Origin: Candidatus Nitrosopumilus sp.
GTDB lineage: Archaea; Thermoproteota; Nitrososphaeria; Nitrososphaerales; Nitrosopumilaceae
Reading direction: 5' to 3'
DNA: 64,000 nucleotides
NCBI GenBank assembly: GCA_013215285.1
Contig: JABSRD010000001.1
Coordinates: forward strand, 692,815 to 756,814
Of this stretch, positions 1 through 8,372 are shown one piece after another. The stretch's first letter is position 1. Every line of letters starts with the position of its first letter. Both the position numbers and the translations under genes were made by a program. The notes beneath the pieces were generated by a model. That model ran no database searches and was not told the DNA's origin. It was given only the letters and a program-made list of their open reading frames with translations.

Positions 1-1544
1 GCTGCTGGATCAATTGTGATTTTTCCTTCAAGTATTCGTGCATCAGTAAGTAACCAATGTCTTTCATCCATTCCTTCAGTTCTTTGAGATAAAACTCGCA
101 AGACAAATGCTTGTGTGAGTTTAGCTTGTTCATTATTTGGTTCTACAACTAATACAAATGATCCAAGTTCTGCTGCCCATTTGTATTCGCCATTATCAAT
201 TGCATTTCGAGTCATTGACATGGTTTTTTCTACTCCACCAAAGCCCTCAACAATTTTGTGTGCTCTATCATCTGATGAAATTGGATTTAGAAATACGGGA
301 TTTCCTTCAAACCATCCTAGATTTCCATAATAGATTTGTTTTACATGTGCTGGAACATCATTTCTAGTCTTTGTTAACCAAGGGTGATTATCTAGTTCTT
401 CAGGAAGCTGAATCATTCTTGATAATTCATCAGCTGTATAGCCTTGATTCATTCCACGTATGGTCTGATCATAGATGTACTGAGCAGCATCCCTTGTTGA
501 AACTAAAATATCTTTAATGTTTTCTTTACCAGTAACAGGTTTTACATGACTTGCCACAAGATATTCTGCATCAAGTGGTATCATTTTGTCTAGAGCATTA
601 ACATAATTCATGGGGTCACGATAAACTGCTCCACGTAAAGTGTAGATATTTGGAACAATTGCATAGATATTATCCCCAATTAGTAATACTTCTTTTTCAG
701 GTAACCAAATGTAAATTTGATCAGATGATTCACCAGCTACAAAAACCATTTTTAATTTCACCCCAGCAATTTCAACTTCCAATTCATCAGAAAATGTCTG
801 AGTTGGAGCAACATAGGCTATAGTTCCAGGAGCCATTGGAGGAAAAATTCCCAAGTTTTTTGCATCTGGTCCTTCATCAGGCAAAAATGCACCAGCAGCA
901 TATCCTGAACGTATTGATGCTATGGGCCCAAGTATACTATTTTCATTAATGTAAAAATCAAGATGAGATTCATGGGCATAAATTTCTACATCTTCACCTT
1001 CTTCTAGAAATGCAGTAGTGCCATGTACATGATCAAGATGACCATGTGTGTAAATTATTGCCTTTACAGGTTTGTCTGTAATTTTTCTAAATTCTGCAAT
1101 CACTTTTTTTGCCTCTTCGTATGTACTAAGAGTATCCACAATGATGATTCCATCATCTCCTTCAATCATAATGCTATTTGCTAAATCATACCCTACTGCT
1201 ACATAGACACCATCTGTTACTTTGTGAACTGCAGGAGGTGACCAGTAATCATTTGTTGCAAGTAATTTGGGATTAATTATTGGTTGATCAGGATATGGTG
1301 GAAGTTCAAAAGCAGTTTCTGATGTTTCATCAGATGTATCTGTGGATAACATTGTTCCCCATCCACGTTGTACAAGTTTGTCAGCAGTACTTGGGGTAAC
1401 GCATGCAATTTTACCTTTAGTGTTTTCAATCCAGACTTTGTCAATACAAATTTGATTTGATTCAGCAGCATCACTAAATGGAACTGCAGGAATGATTCCT
1501 ACTGATAAAATAAGTGGGATTAATGCAAAAATAATAAACTTCAC
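1..1544 (-). CDS. Secreted metallo-beta-lactamase-fold alkyl sulfatase-like protein (3' end outside window)
   Basis: Starts at a GTG (1544-1542) and stays open to the window edge, giving about 514 residues without a stop, so the C-terminus is missing. Residues 1-26 form a signal peptide (KFIIFALIPLILSVG core). A short thaumarchaeal-type segment follows (ACVTPSTADKLVQRGWG), then an MBL domain with the metal motif THGHLDHVHG near residue 165. Later blocks (GDNIYAIVPN, ASHVKPV) and the region after them resemble the BDS1/SdsA1 alkyl sulfatase family, which hydrolyses alkyl sulfate esters. The signal peptide suggests an extracytoplasmic enzyme. The family call is from motif recall; substrate is not shown. 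Confidence 0.8.
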   Translation of the reverse strand, partial: MKFIIFALIPLILSVGIIPAVPFSDAAESNQICIDKVWIENTKGKIACVTPSTADKLVQRGWGTMLSTDTSDETSETAFELPPYPDQPIINPKLLATNDYWSPPAVHKVTDGVYVAVGYDLANSIMIEGDDGIIIVDTLSTYEEAKKVIAEFRKITDKPVKAIIYTHGHLDHVHGTTAFLEEGEDVEIYAHESHLDFYINENSILGPIASIRSGYAAGAFLPDEGPDAKNLGIFPPMAPGTIAYVAPTQTFSDELEVEIAGVKLKMVFVAGESSDQIYIWLPEKEVLLIGDNIYAIVPNIYTLRGAVYRDPMNYVNALDKMIPLDAEYLVASHVKPVTGKENIKDILVSTRDAAQYIYDQTIRGMNQGYTADELSRMIQLPEELDNHPWLTKTRNDVPAHVKQIYYGNLGWFEGNPVFLNPISSDDRAHKIVEGFGGVEKTMSMTRNAIDNGEYKWAAELGSFVLVVEPNNEQAKLTQAFVLRVLSQRTEGMDERHWLLTDARILEGKITIDPA

Positions 1545-1608
1545 AAAGTCTTGAAATTCTAAATTAGATTTAAAGGATTATGAGATTTTTATACCAAAAA
1601 ATTATGCT

Positions 1609-1920
1609 TTAACCATAATCTACATACCTATCATAACGAGCTTCCACTTCTGGATTTTCACCTGATTGTATTTTTTCATACACAATATTTTTTCGCATTT
1701 CAATGTATTTGCAAATTTCAACAAATTCTTTATCTTTTGGATAGGAATCAAAGACTGGCTCAACCATCTTTAGATATTCGAGAGTTTTTTTTCTATATTC
1801 ATCTCTTGTTGGTTTTTTGATTCCTTTCATTCTAAACCAAATTACTGCCCAACTTGAGCCTACTACATATGGTAATTGGTCAAATGCCCTTTCAATTTCA
1901 TAACGTTCGTCGTTTCTCAT
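1609..1920 (-). CDS. Conserved hypothetical protein downstream of hemB
   Basis: A 103-residue soluble protein rich in charged and aromatic residues, with no signal peptide, membrane segment or cysteine motif I recognise. Its ATG overlaps the hemB stop by four bases (ATGA), which implies translational coupling with hemB. Its role may be linked to tetrapyrrole synthesis, but only by position. Function unknown. Confidence 0.75.
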   Translation of the reverse strand: MRNDERYEIERAFDQLPYVVGSSWAVIWFRMKGIKKPTRDEYRKKTLEYLKMVEPVFDSYPKDKEFVEICKYIEMRKNIVYEKIQSGENPEVEARYDRYVDYG

Positions 1921-2897
1921 GACTCTTGTAGAAATTTAGAAGCTGATTTTGCAAAATATGTCACTATCATATCTGCACCCGCTCTTTTAATTGAATAAAG
2001 AATTTCTTGTGTGATTTCATTTTCATTTACATATTCTAATTGTGATGCAGCTTTTACCAATGCATATTCTCCTGAAACACTATATGCTGCAACAGGAATG
2101 TTAAATTTTCTTCTTGTTTCTGCTATTAAATCTAAATAAGATAATGCAGGTTTTATCATTACAATATCTACTCCTTCGTTAATGTCTGTTTCAACTTCCA
2201 TCATTGCTTCTCTGGCGTTTGTATATGGAACTTGGTACGTTTTTCTATCTCCAAACTTTGGTGCACATTCTGCAGCATCTCTAAATGGTGAGTAAAAGTT
2301 TGAACGATGTTTAGCTGAATGTGACATTATTGAAACATCTGTAAATCCTTCATCATCAAGTGCTTTTCTAATTGCTGAAACTTGACCATCCATCATTGCA
2401 GATGGTGATACTGTATCTACTCCTGCTTTTGCTTGACTGACAGCAACCTTTGCAAGTGTATCTAGACTAGTGTCATTATCAATTTTATTTCCTTGAACAA
2501 TTCCACAATGCCCTGTAGATGTAAATTGACATAAACATACATCTGCCATAATTACTATTTTATCTCCAAAATTTTCTCTAATCTGAGAAATTGCTTTTTG
2601 AACAATTCCGTTATCATCAAATGCAGAAGTTCCTGCTTCATCTTTTTGAGTTGGAATTCCAAAAAGCATGATTGCTGGAATTCCTAAATCGATAATTGTT
2701 TGCATTTCTCCATTAACATCTCCTAATGGAAGCCTTTCAATTTCTGACATTGATTCTATTTTGATTCTAGTTTGTAGATCTTCTTGAACAAATACTGGAC
2801 AAATGAAATCCTTTGATGATAGTGTTGTTTGCTGAACCAATTCTCTCATTTTCTCGGATGTTCTTAGTCTGCGCAGACGTCTGATGGGAAATGACAT
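1917..2897 (-). CDS. hemB: Porphobilinogen synthase (delta-aminolevulinate dehydratase)
   Basis: Condenses two 5-aminolevulinate molecules to porphobilinogen, the second committed step of tetrapyrrole synthesis. The 326-residue length is normal. The zinc-type metal site is visible as C121, C123 and C131 in DVCLCQFTSTGHCG. The two Schiff-base lysines are K196 (SAKHRSNFYSPFRDA) and K249 (MIKPALSYLD). It lies 31 bp downstream of hemA on the same strand and is coupled to the hypothetical gene after it, so it is part of a heme/siroheme operon. Confidence 0.97.
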   Translation of the reverse strand: MSFPIRRLRRLRTSEKMRELVQQTTLSSKDFICPVFVQEDLQTRIKIESMSEIERLPLGDVNGEMQTIIDLGIPAIMLFGIPTQKDEAGTSAFDDNGIVQKAISQIRENFGDKIVIMADVCLCQFTSTGHCGIVQGNKIDNDTSLDTLAKVAVSQAKAGVDTVSPSAMMDGQVSAIRKALDDEGFTDVSIMSHSAKHRSNFYSPFRDAAECAPKFGDRKTYQVPYTNAREAMMEVETDINEGVDIVMIKPALSYLDLIAETRRKFNIPVAAYSVSGEYALVKAASQLEYVNENEITQEILYSIKRAGADMIVTYFAKSASKFLQES

Positions 2898-2928
2898 GTT
2901 AGAAATTTTCTCCGGCTAAAATATAATC

Positions 2929-4200
2929 TTAGTCTGCCTGGTTCTGTTTTTTATAGTCAAATAGCTTACTTGCTAATTCCAATACGTCAGGTTTTCCTTG
3001 TTCTGATGCTTTTCTGATATTATTCATTGGAGTTGAAACAATACTTTCAACAACTGCTTTAGTTAGTTCCTCGATAATTTTGATCTTTTTCTCATCTTTT
3101 TCATCAAGCATTTGAAGTGCTTTTCGGAATTCTTTTTCTCGTAGATACTCTATACTCTTGAAAACGTCTTTTACCAATGGTTCTGCATCTAATCTTTTCA
3201 TTGAGGCTTCTAATACAGAAACTTCCTCGTTAATTATATTTTCAATTGATTTTACCTTGTTTAATCGTGCATTCATGTTCTTTTCAACCATTTCTGCAAT
3301 TTGATCTAAGTTCATCAGTTTCACACCTCCAATAGTTGCAACTTTTTCATCAACAGTTCTTGGATTTGATAAATCTAACACCATCATTCCATTTTTCTTT
3401 TCTTTCATAGCTTCCATGATTCTTTCATGTGTTACAAGAAAATACGGTGCAGTTGTTGCTACAAATAACACATCATAATTATCAAATCCTGAAAGTACTT
3501 CTTCAAATTTAACTGGCTCTCCTCCCATTGTTTCACAAAATGTATGTGATCTTCCCATAGTTCTACTTGTAACATCAAATGCATATCCTCTTCTTTGTAA
3601 TGATTTTGCAACAAGAGTAGATACTTCACCTGTCCCAATCAACAAAATTTTCTTTGTTTTTAATTCATCAATATTTTCTTCTGCAAGTTTTACTGCCATG
3701 GATCCAACTGAAACACCTCCCTTACCAATACCACTTGAATTTCTAATTCTAGTACCAATTCTAATTGCTTTATCAAATAGTGTGTTGAGGTGTTGACTTG
3801 ATGCTTTTACTTGTCTTGCAGAAGTGATAGAGTTTTTTATTTGGCCTAAAATTTGTTCTTCTCCAATTACCATAGAGTCTAATCCTGATGTTAGTTTCAA
3901 TAGGTGATGCAATGCTTCTTGATTTTCAACAAATTCAAGATTTTCATTACACATTTCTTCCTCAAGGCCAGCAAGTGATGCCCATGTTTTTTTAATTTTT
4001 TCTTTATCATATGTTTTTGATTTTCCAAATAACTCAATTCTGTTACAAGTTTGAATAATTACACATTCATCTAATCCTGAATGCTTTTTGAATTGCTCAT
4101 ATGCATTTTCTATATCTCTTAATGTAAATTTCTCAAGAATATGGATTGGTGCATTACGAAAAGTTACACGTGCATTTATGATATTTTGATTCATTTCCAA
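2929..4200 (-). CDS. hemA: Glutamyl-tRNA reductase
   Basis: Reduces glutamyl-tRNA(Glu) to glutamate-1-semialdehyde, the entry of the C5 route to tetrapyrroles. The N-terminal catalytic domain shows the nucleophile C52 in QTCNRIELFG and the signature SGLDSMVIGEEQILGQIK. An NADPH-binding domain follows (ILLIGTGEVSTLVAKSL), then a helical dimerisation domain; 423 residues is normal. The start overlaps the end of the preceding dehydrogenase gene by 10 bp, so the two are co-transcribed. Confidence 0.97.
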   Translation of the reverse strand: MEMNQNIINARVTFRNAPIHILEKFTLRDIENAYEQFKKHSGLDECVIIQTCNRIELFGKSKTYDKEKIKKTWASLAGLEEEMCNENLEFVENQEALHHLLKLTSGLDSMVIGEEQILGQIKNSITSARQVKASSQHLNTLFDKAIRIGTRIRNSSGIGKGGVSVGSMAVKLAEENIDELKTKKILLIGTGEVSTLVAKSLQRRGYAFDVTSRTMGRSHTFCETMGGEPVKFEEVLSGFDNYDVLFVATTAPYFLVTHERIMEAMKEKKNGMMVLDLSNPRTVDEKVATIGGVKLMNLDQIAEMVEKNMNARLNKVKSIENIINEEVSVLEASMKRLDAEPLVKDVFKSIEYLREKEFRKALQMLDEKDEKKIKIIEELTKAVVESIVSTPMNNIRKASEQGKPDVLELASKLFDYKKQNQAD

Positions 4201-4844
4201 TTTCTCAATATTATACTAGCTCGCTTTTCAGCTTTTTTCATCTGGCCGTCTTTTATTAATTGATCAATCTCATTATCAACCATGATACTGTGTAGATACT
4301 CTCTTCTTTGAGTTTGAGTGGGAATAGTTTCTTTTGCAAGTTTTCTTGCGATCTTTTGAATTTTGATTTGAGCAATGTCTTCTTTTGTGATTATTTTTTT
4401 GAATATTTTTTCTGCATTTGTTTTAATTTTTTTTGACATTGCTGGACTACGACCTCCAGTAAATATTGCAATCTGAATTATATTTTCAAAATCAATTATT
4501 GCAGGATTTGAAAAATCACTTTCATCCGGACTATCTGAACTGTATGCAATTATTTTATTTCTTTTTGCACTACTAATTATTTTTTGATTAATCGCTTTGT
4601 TATTTGTAGTTGTAATTATCATGTATGGTTTAAATTTTAAAATAAATTTACCATCTTGAATTTTTTGTTTTTTAAATTTAATTTTTTTTGCTTTAACTAA
4701 TTTTTTAATATCTGAGTTTATTGAATCACTAATTACTATGATTTCACAATTTTGCTTTAATAGAGAATTGATTCTTTTTTGTGCCTCATTTCCTCCACCA
4801 ATTACGATGATTGTTTTATCTTGAAGATTAAGATTAACTATCAT
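4191..4844 (-). CDS. Precorrin-2 dehydrogenase / sirohydrochlorin ferrochelatase-like protein (Met8/CysG-N type)
   Basis: The N-terminus has a Rossmann motif (IVIGGGNEAQKRINSLL) followed by the pattern of siroheme synthase N-terminal domains, including ITTTNNKAINQKI and FTGGRSPAMSKKIK. The family oxidises precorrin-2 to sirohydrochlorin with NAD and in some members inserts iron. It is the first gene of the minus-strand operon leading into hemA and hemB. Lysine and isoleucine content is high, matching the AT-rich DNA. Whether this copy also chelates iron cannot be told from sequence. Confidence 0.85.
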   Translation of the reverse strand: MIVNLNLQDKTIIVIGGGNEAQKRINSLLKQNCEIIVISDSINSDIKKLVKAKKIKFKKQKIQDGKFILKFKPYMIITTTNNKAINQKIISSAKRNKIIAYSSDSPDESDFSNPAIIDFENIIQIAIFTGGRSPAMSKKIKTNAEKIFKKIITKEDIAQIKIQKIARKLAKETIPTQTQRREYLHSIMVDNEIDQLIKDGQMKKAEKRASIILRNWK

Positions 4845-4918
4845 CGATCAAAAAGACTTCAGTTTCTATTTATGTATTAGAAATCAATGCGTAAAATACC
4901 AGTTACGTTTTTAATTGA

Positions 4919-5965
4919 ATGGAAAAAGTTACTGGTTACATGACTTCTATAGATAATTTGGATAAAGAAATTCTTAATGAAATACAATGGTCTTTTCCAC
5001 TTGTGACAAGACCTTTTGATGCCATTGCAAAAAAATTCAATACCACTTCAGAAATTATCAAAGAACGTCTAAACAATCTAAAAGAAATTGGTGTTCTAAG
5101 GCAACTTAGTGCAATATTTGATACTAGAAAACTTGGATACACTAGTTCACTAGTTGCAATGGAAATTGAAGATGACAAACTAGAATATGTTGCAAGCCAA
5201 ATTAATCGTCATCCCGGTGTTACTCATAATTATGAGCGTGATCATCAGTTTAATCTTTGGTTTACTCTAGCTGTTCCACCTAGAACAGATTTGAACGCAG
5301 AACTTGATAAATTCAATGTACTAAAAGGAATAATAAAAGTACGAATGCTTCCAACTTTACAACTATTCAAAATTGGTGTTAAACTAGATTTAGTTGATGA
5401 AAAAAAACATGATATTGCTCCAACTGAAGAGAAAAAAGAAATTAAAAATATAAAATTTGAACCAACCGAACAAGACAAAGACTTTATTCGTGAATTACAA
5501 AAAAACATGGCAATTATTGATGAACCATTTGTAAATGCTGCAAATAATCTTGGATTAACTGAAAATGAAGTATTTGAAAAGATGAAACATTATGAAGACA
5601 TTGGTGTAATGAGAAGATTTGCAGCTATTCTAAGACATAGACAAATTGGATTTACTGCAAATGGGATGATAGTTTGGAAAGTACCTGAAGATAAAATATC
5701 TGAAGTAGGGGAAAAACTAGGCTCATTCCCTCAGGTGAGTCATTGCTATGAACGACCTACATATCCTGATTGGCCATACAATGTATTTTCAATGATCCAT
5801 TGTAAAACTCAAGATGAAGCACATGATGTAGCAAAAACAATACAAGATCAAATTCATGTTGATGAATATGATATTCTTTTTAGTACTCGTGAATTCAAAA
5901 AAACAAGAGTCGAATATTTCGTAGAAAAATCTTTCACTTTAGAAGAAACAATCCCTAACTCTTAG
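4919..5965 (+). CDS. Fused siroheme decarboxylase (AhbA-AhbB-like tandem AsnC/Lrp-fold protein)
   Basis: 348 residues made of two AsnC/Lrp-like halves (about 12-165 and 180-340). Each has a winged helix-turn-helix followed by a sensor-like domain. The motifs HNYERDHQFNLWFT and HCYERPTYPDWPYNVFSMIH match siroheme decarboxylase subunits AhbA/AhbB (and NirDL) rather than DNA-binding Lrp regulators. The family removes two acetate carboxyls from siroheme to give 12,18-didecarboxysiroheme. Fusion of both subunits into one chain is visible here. It is divergent from the siroheme/hemA/hemB operon with a 74-bp shared promoter region. A downstream ATG (codon 8) is a possible alternative start. Confidence 0.88.
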   Translation: MEKVTGYMTSIDNLDKEILNEIQWSFPLVTRPFDAIAKKFNTTSEIIKERLNNLKEIGVLRQLSAIFDTRKLGYTSSLVAMEIEDDKLEYVASQINRHPGVTHNYERDHQFNLWFTLAVPPRTDLNAELDKFNVLKGIIKVRMLPTLQLFKIGVKLDLVDEKKHDIAPTEEKKEIKNIKFEPTEQDKDFIRELQKNMAIIDEPFVNAANNLGLTENEVFEKMKHYEDIGVMRRFAAILRHRQIGFTANGMIVWKVPEDKISEVGEKLGSFPQVSHCYERPTYPDWPYNVFSMIHCKTQDEAHDVAKTIQDQIHVDEYDILFSTREFKKTRVEYFVEKSFTLEETIPNS

Positions 5966-6054
5966 AATTCATTTTCATCATGTCCTACGACATGAACTGT
6001 ACAAAAATATTGGTTATTCATGTTACAATAGTATGTAGAATTATTAGCACACAT
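5962..6054 (-). CDS. Very small cysteine/histidine zinc-finger-like protein
   Basis: 30 codons from ATG 6054, reading MCANNSTYYCNMNNQYFCTV then HVVGHDENEF. Cysteines at 2, 10 and 18 plus histidines at 21 and 25, and a further in-frame CK just upstream of the ATG, give a zinc-knuckle pattern. No ATG, GTG or TTG lies upstream before the stop, so either translation starts here or a rare codon is used and the CxxC is complete. It overlaps the stop of the siroheme decarboxylase gene on the other strand by 4 bp. Function unknown; the coding call rests on the Cys/His spacing. Confidence 0.5.
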   Translation of the reverse strand: MCANNSTYYCNMNNQYFCTVHVVGHDENEF

Positions 6055-6121
6055 TTTACACAGTGGTTTTTTATCATTTTCTGATAATTTTGTATGGTAT
6101 ATCTTACTCCTACTAGTAACG

Positions 6122-6310
6122 TTAGAATTCTTGTATATATATTCTTGTCATGTTTGAAAAATATTCTGTTTGAAGTGGATTTAGAGGCTCATCACTGTTA
6201 ATTTTTTTAATTATTGCTTTCCATTTTTTATAATCGCCAATCCTGGCAAGCTTCATTCTTTCTATAATTTCTAAAGTTTTTTGAGCATCTATTTGTCTGT
6301 CCATTGACAA
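6122..6310 (-). CDS. Small hypothetical protein downstream of aldo/keto reductase
   Basis: 62 residues, predicted alpha-helical and charged (SMDRQIDAQKTLEIIERMKL), without cysteine motifs or membrane segments. It starts one base after the stop of the aldo/keto reductase gene on the same strand, consistent with one transcript. Function not recognised. Confidence 0.65.
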   Translation of the reverse strand: MSMDRQIDAQKTLEIIERMKLARIGDYKKWKAIIKKINSDEPLNPLQTEYFSNMTRIYIQEF

Positions 6311-6311
6311 A

Positions 6312-7310
6312 CTAGTTAGCTGGGATGGTTGCCTTTAATTCATAGGATGGCCACGAATTATACAATTCTTCAACCTCTTTCATATCTGAGCTTGAAATGT
6401 ATTTTTCATCTGCCATTTCAGCATACATGACAATTTCTTCTTCACTGATCATTGTTGGAAGTACTGTTGTGAATCCTTTTTTTGTCATCATAAACTTCAT
6501 TGCAAATTCTGTGACGCTTAATCCATTTCTTTCTGCAATTGGTTTGAATTGTTCAACTTTTTCTAATGATGCTTTAAGCCACTCTCGTTTCCTAACTGAT
6601 CTGTGATCATTATCATCAAATTTTGTATCTGCGTTAACCTTCCCTGTAAGTATTCCTGATGCTTCTGGAACTCTAACTAAAATTCCAACATCTGTTTCTT
6701 CAGCTTTTTTCATTAATTCGTTTCCTGGAGTTTGTTCTAAAATATTGTAAACTGTCTGAACTGCACTTACATTTGGTCTATCCATTGCCTCCAAGCCTTC
6801 CTGTGTCCAACCAATTGCAGGACCTAATGCCACTTGGTATGTTTTGATGGATTCATCTGCAACAAAACCATCTAAGACATTAAAAATTGAATCATTTCTA
6901 ATATCTTTTAGTTTTGGATTATGCAAACCATACATGTCAAGATGATCTGTTTGTAATCGCTCTAAACTATTTCGTAATGCCATTTTAGTAAAATCCTCGT
7001 TAAAATTCTGTGGTAATTCTTTATGCCCAATTTGTTCAACTTCGCTAAAATCATAACCGTATTTTGTAGATATGACAATTTCATCTCTCATATCTTTGAA
7101 AACTTCACCAATGAGTCTTTCACTTTTCCCTTTACCATACAAGTCTCCTGTTTCAAAAAAGTTAATTCCTACATCGTATGCTTTTTTCAGCATTCTTTTA
7201 GCTTCATCTTCTTCAATTTTTTTGCCCCACCAATCAAGAGCAATAGCCCAAGCTCCAAATCCAACTTCAGATACTTTGATGTCTGTTTTTCCTAGTTTAT
7301 TGTATTTCAT
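6312..7310 (-). CDS. Aldo/keto reductase
   Basis: 332-residue (beta/alpha)8 NAD(P)H-dependent oxidoreductase. The catalytic tetrad is visible: D56 and Y58 in ETGDLYGKGKSE, K83 in VISTKYGYDF and H130 in MYGLHNPK. The N-terminal KLGKTDIKVSEVGFGAWAI is the typical first strand and loop. Members reduce aldehydes or ketones; substrate unknown. It is followed directly by a 62-residue gene on the same strand. Confidence 0.92.
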   Translation of the reverse strand: MKYNKLGKTDIKVSEVGFGAWAIALDWWGKKIEEDEAKRMLKKAYDVGINFFETGDLYGKGKSERLIGEVFKDMRDEIVISTKYGYDFSEVEQIGHKELPQNFNEDFTKMALRNSLERLQTDHLDMYGLHNPKLKDIRNDSIFNVLDGFVADESIKTYQVALGPAIGWTQEGLEAMDRPNVSAVQTVYNILEQTPGNELMKKAEETDVGILVRVPEASGILTGKVNADTKFDDNDHRSVRKREWLKASLEKVEQFKPIAERNGLSVTEFAMKFMMTKKGFTTVLPTMISEEEIVMYAEMADEKYISSSDMKEVEELYNSWPSYELKATIPAN

Positions 7311-7407
7311 CTCAAATCTTCTTTCACTTTTTAAATTTCATCATTTATGTTTATCCAAGATTTGCATTAATGACATTCTTAAAAATTAGTAAATTTTTTC
7401 AAAAAAC

Positions 7408-8082
7408 CTATCCTAGACTAATTATCAATGGAATGATGTCTTTTTTGACACTCACAATCATTGGAATGTCGTTTTGGACATATTTTGATACTTCTGACTC
7501 TCTCAATTCCATGATAAGATTTTGGAAATCTCTGATGTCATCTACTTCAAATGCTAGCATGAAATCCTGATCATGTATTCCAAAAGAATATGTTGTGTTT
7601 AGAACAACTTGCGGATATTTTTTACTTATCCCTATATGTTCATCCATAATTTCTTGACGTTTTTCTTTATCTAGAAGATACCATTCCCTTGTTTTTGTAA
7701 ATGGATATACTATGACGTGTTTTTTTGGTTCATCCCCTGTTAGAAAGCCATGAGCTTTTTGTTCTTGAACATAAAGAGATGACCGTGTACATGACAAATA
7801 TGTTTTTGATGGTATGATGTATTTTCCAAAAACTGTTTTGTATAATTTTTCAATTACTATTTGAATTTCTTCTATTGTTTTTGCTGCAAACCAAAATAGA
7901 AAGTCAGTATCATCTCTTAAACCTAAATTAGAATATGATCTAAACATAATTCCAGAATTATTAATTATGTTTTCAACTTCTTTTGCAGATTCTTCTTTTG
8001 CCAAATCTGCCATCCATCTCCATTTAGGATCTACTTTGAAAAATGAGAAATTAAAATAATATTGTTCACTGTTATCTGACAT
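7408..8082 (-). CDS. hemQ: HemQ/chlorite-dismutase family protein, likely coproheme decarboxylase
   Basis: 224 residues with the duplicated ferredoxin-like fold of the Cld/HemQ family. Residues expected for coproheme decarboxylase are present: Y126 and K130 in the YPFTK motif (equivalent to the Tyr/Lys pair of bacterial HemQ) and H149 in MDEHIG as candidate heme ligand. Downstream TTYSFGIHDQDFMLAFE fits the family. The known reaction is oxidative decarboxylation of iron-coproporphyrin III to heme. That substrate is also the product expected of the Ahb route, whose first decarboxylase lies 1.4 kb away. Assignment as the terminal heme enzyme is inference from motifs and neighbourhood. Confidence 0.85.
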   Translation of the reverse strand: MSDNSEQYYFNFSFFKVDPKWRWMADLAKEESAKEVENIINNSGIMFRSYSNLGLRDDTDFLFWFAAKTIEEIQIVIEKLYKTVFGKYIIPSKTYLSCTRSSLYVQEQKAHGFLTGDEPKKHVIVYPFTKTREWYLLDKEKRQEIMDEHIGISKKYPQVVLNTTYSFGIHDQDFMLAFEVDDIRDFQNLIMELRESEVSKYVQNDIPMIVSVKKDIIPLIISLG

Positions 8083-8128
8083 ATTTCATTCCATCTTGAA
8101 ACCCTATTTAAACAAAAAACTTGATTTT

Positions 8129-8341
8129 CTATTGTGGAATCTCTATGATTTTCTTTTGGGATTTATGACCTGATTTAATTTGAACAAGTGTAGTTGACAC
8201 TCCAAAATGTTTTGCGAGTTTTTTTATAATTTCTTTATTTGCTTCTCCTTTGATTGCTTTTGATTTTATTCCAATATTGATTTGATCTTCTTTTATTTCT
8301 AAAAATTCTTTAGAAAACTCTACTTGAACTTTGTAAATCAA
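8129..8341 (-). CDS. DUF167 (YggU-like) family protein
   Basis: 70 residues, normal for this small alpha/beta family. Characteristic features are the central GEANKEIIKKLAKHFGV segment and the C-terminal VQIKSGHKSQKKIIEI, matching the family pattern GxAN...LAxxLGV...I.SG..SR.K. No enzymatic role is established for the family. It lies between hemQ and sufC on the same strand. Confidence 0.8.
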   Translation of the reverse strand: MIYKVQVEFSKEFLEIKEDQINIGIKSKAIKGEANKEIIKKLAKHFGVSTTLVQIKSGHKSQKKIIEIPQ

Positions 8342-8372
8342 TAGTTTTTTGAAAAAATGTTCTGCTTAAATT

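Noticed and set aside
115-367. Two overlapping plus-strand frames
   Set aside because: They are antisense to the sulfatase-like gene, whose frame is continuous and carries the THGHLDHVHG motif.
4919-5965. Annotation as a plain Lrp/AsnC transcriptional regulator
   Set aside because: The HNYERD and HCYERPTYPDWP motifs and the heme-gene context fit siroheme decarboxylases instead.
7072-7570. Plus-strand frames near the aldo/keto reductase and HemQ genes
   Set aside because: Antisense to well-supported genes; composition is Ser/Phe/Leu-rich as expected of reverse-strand shadows.
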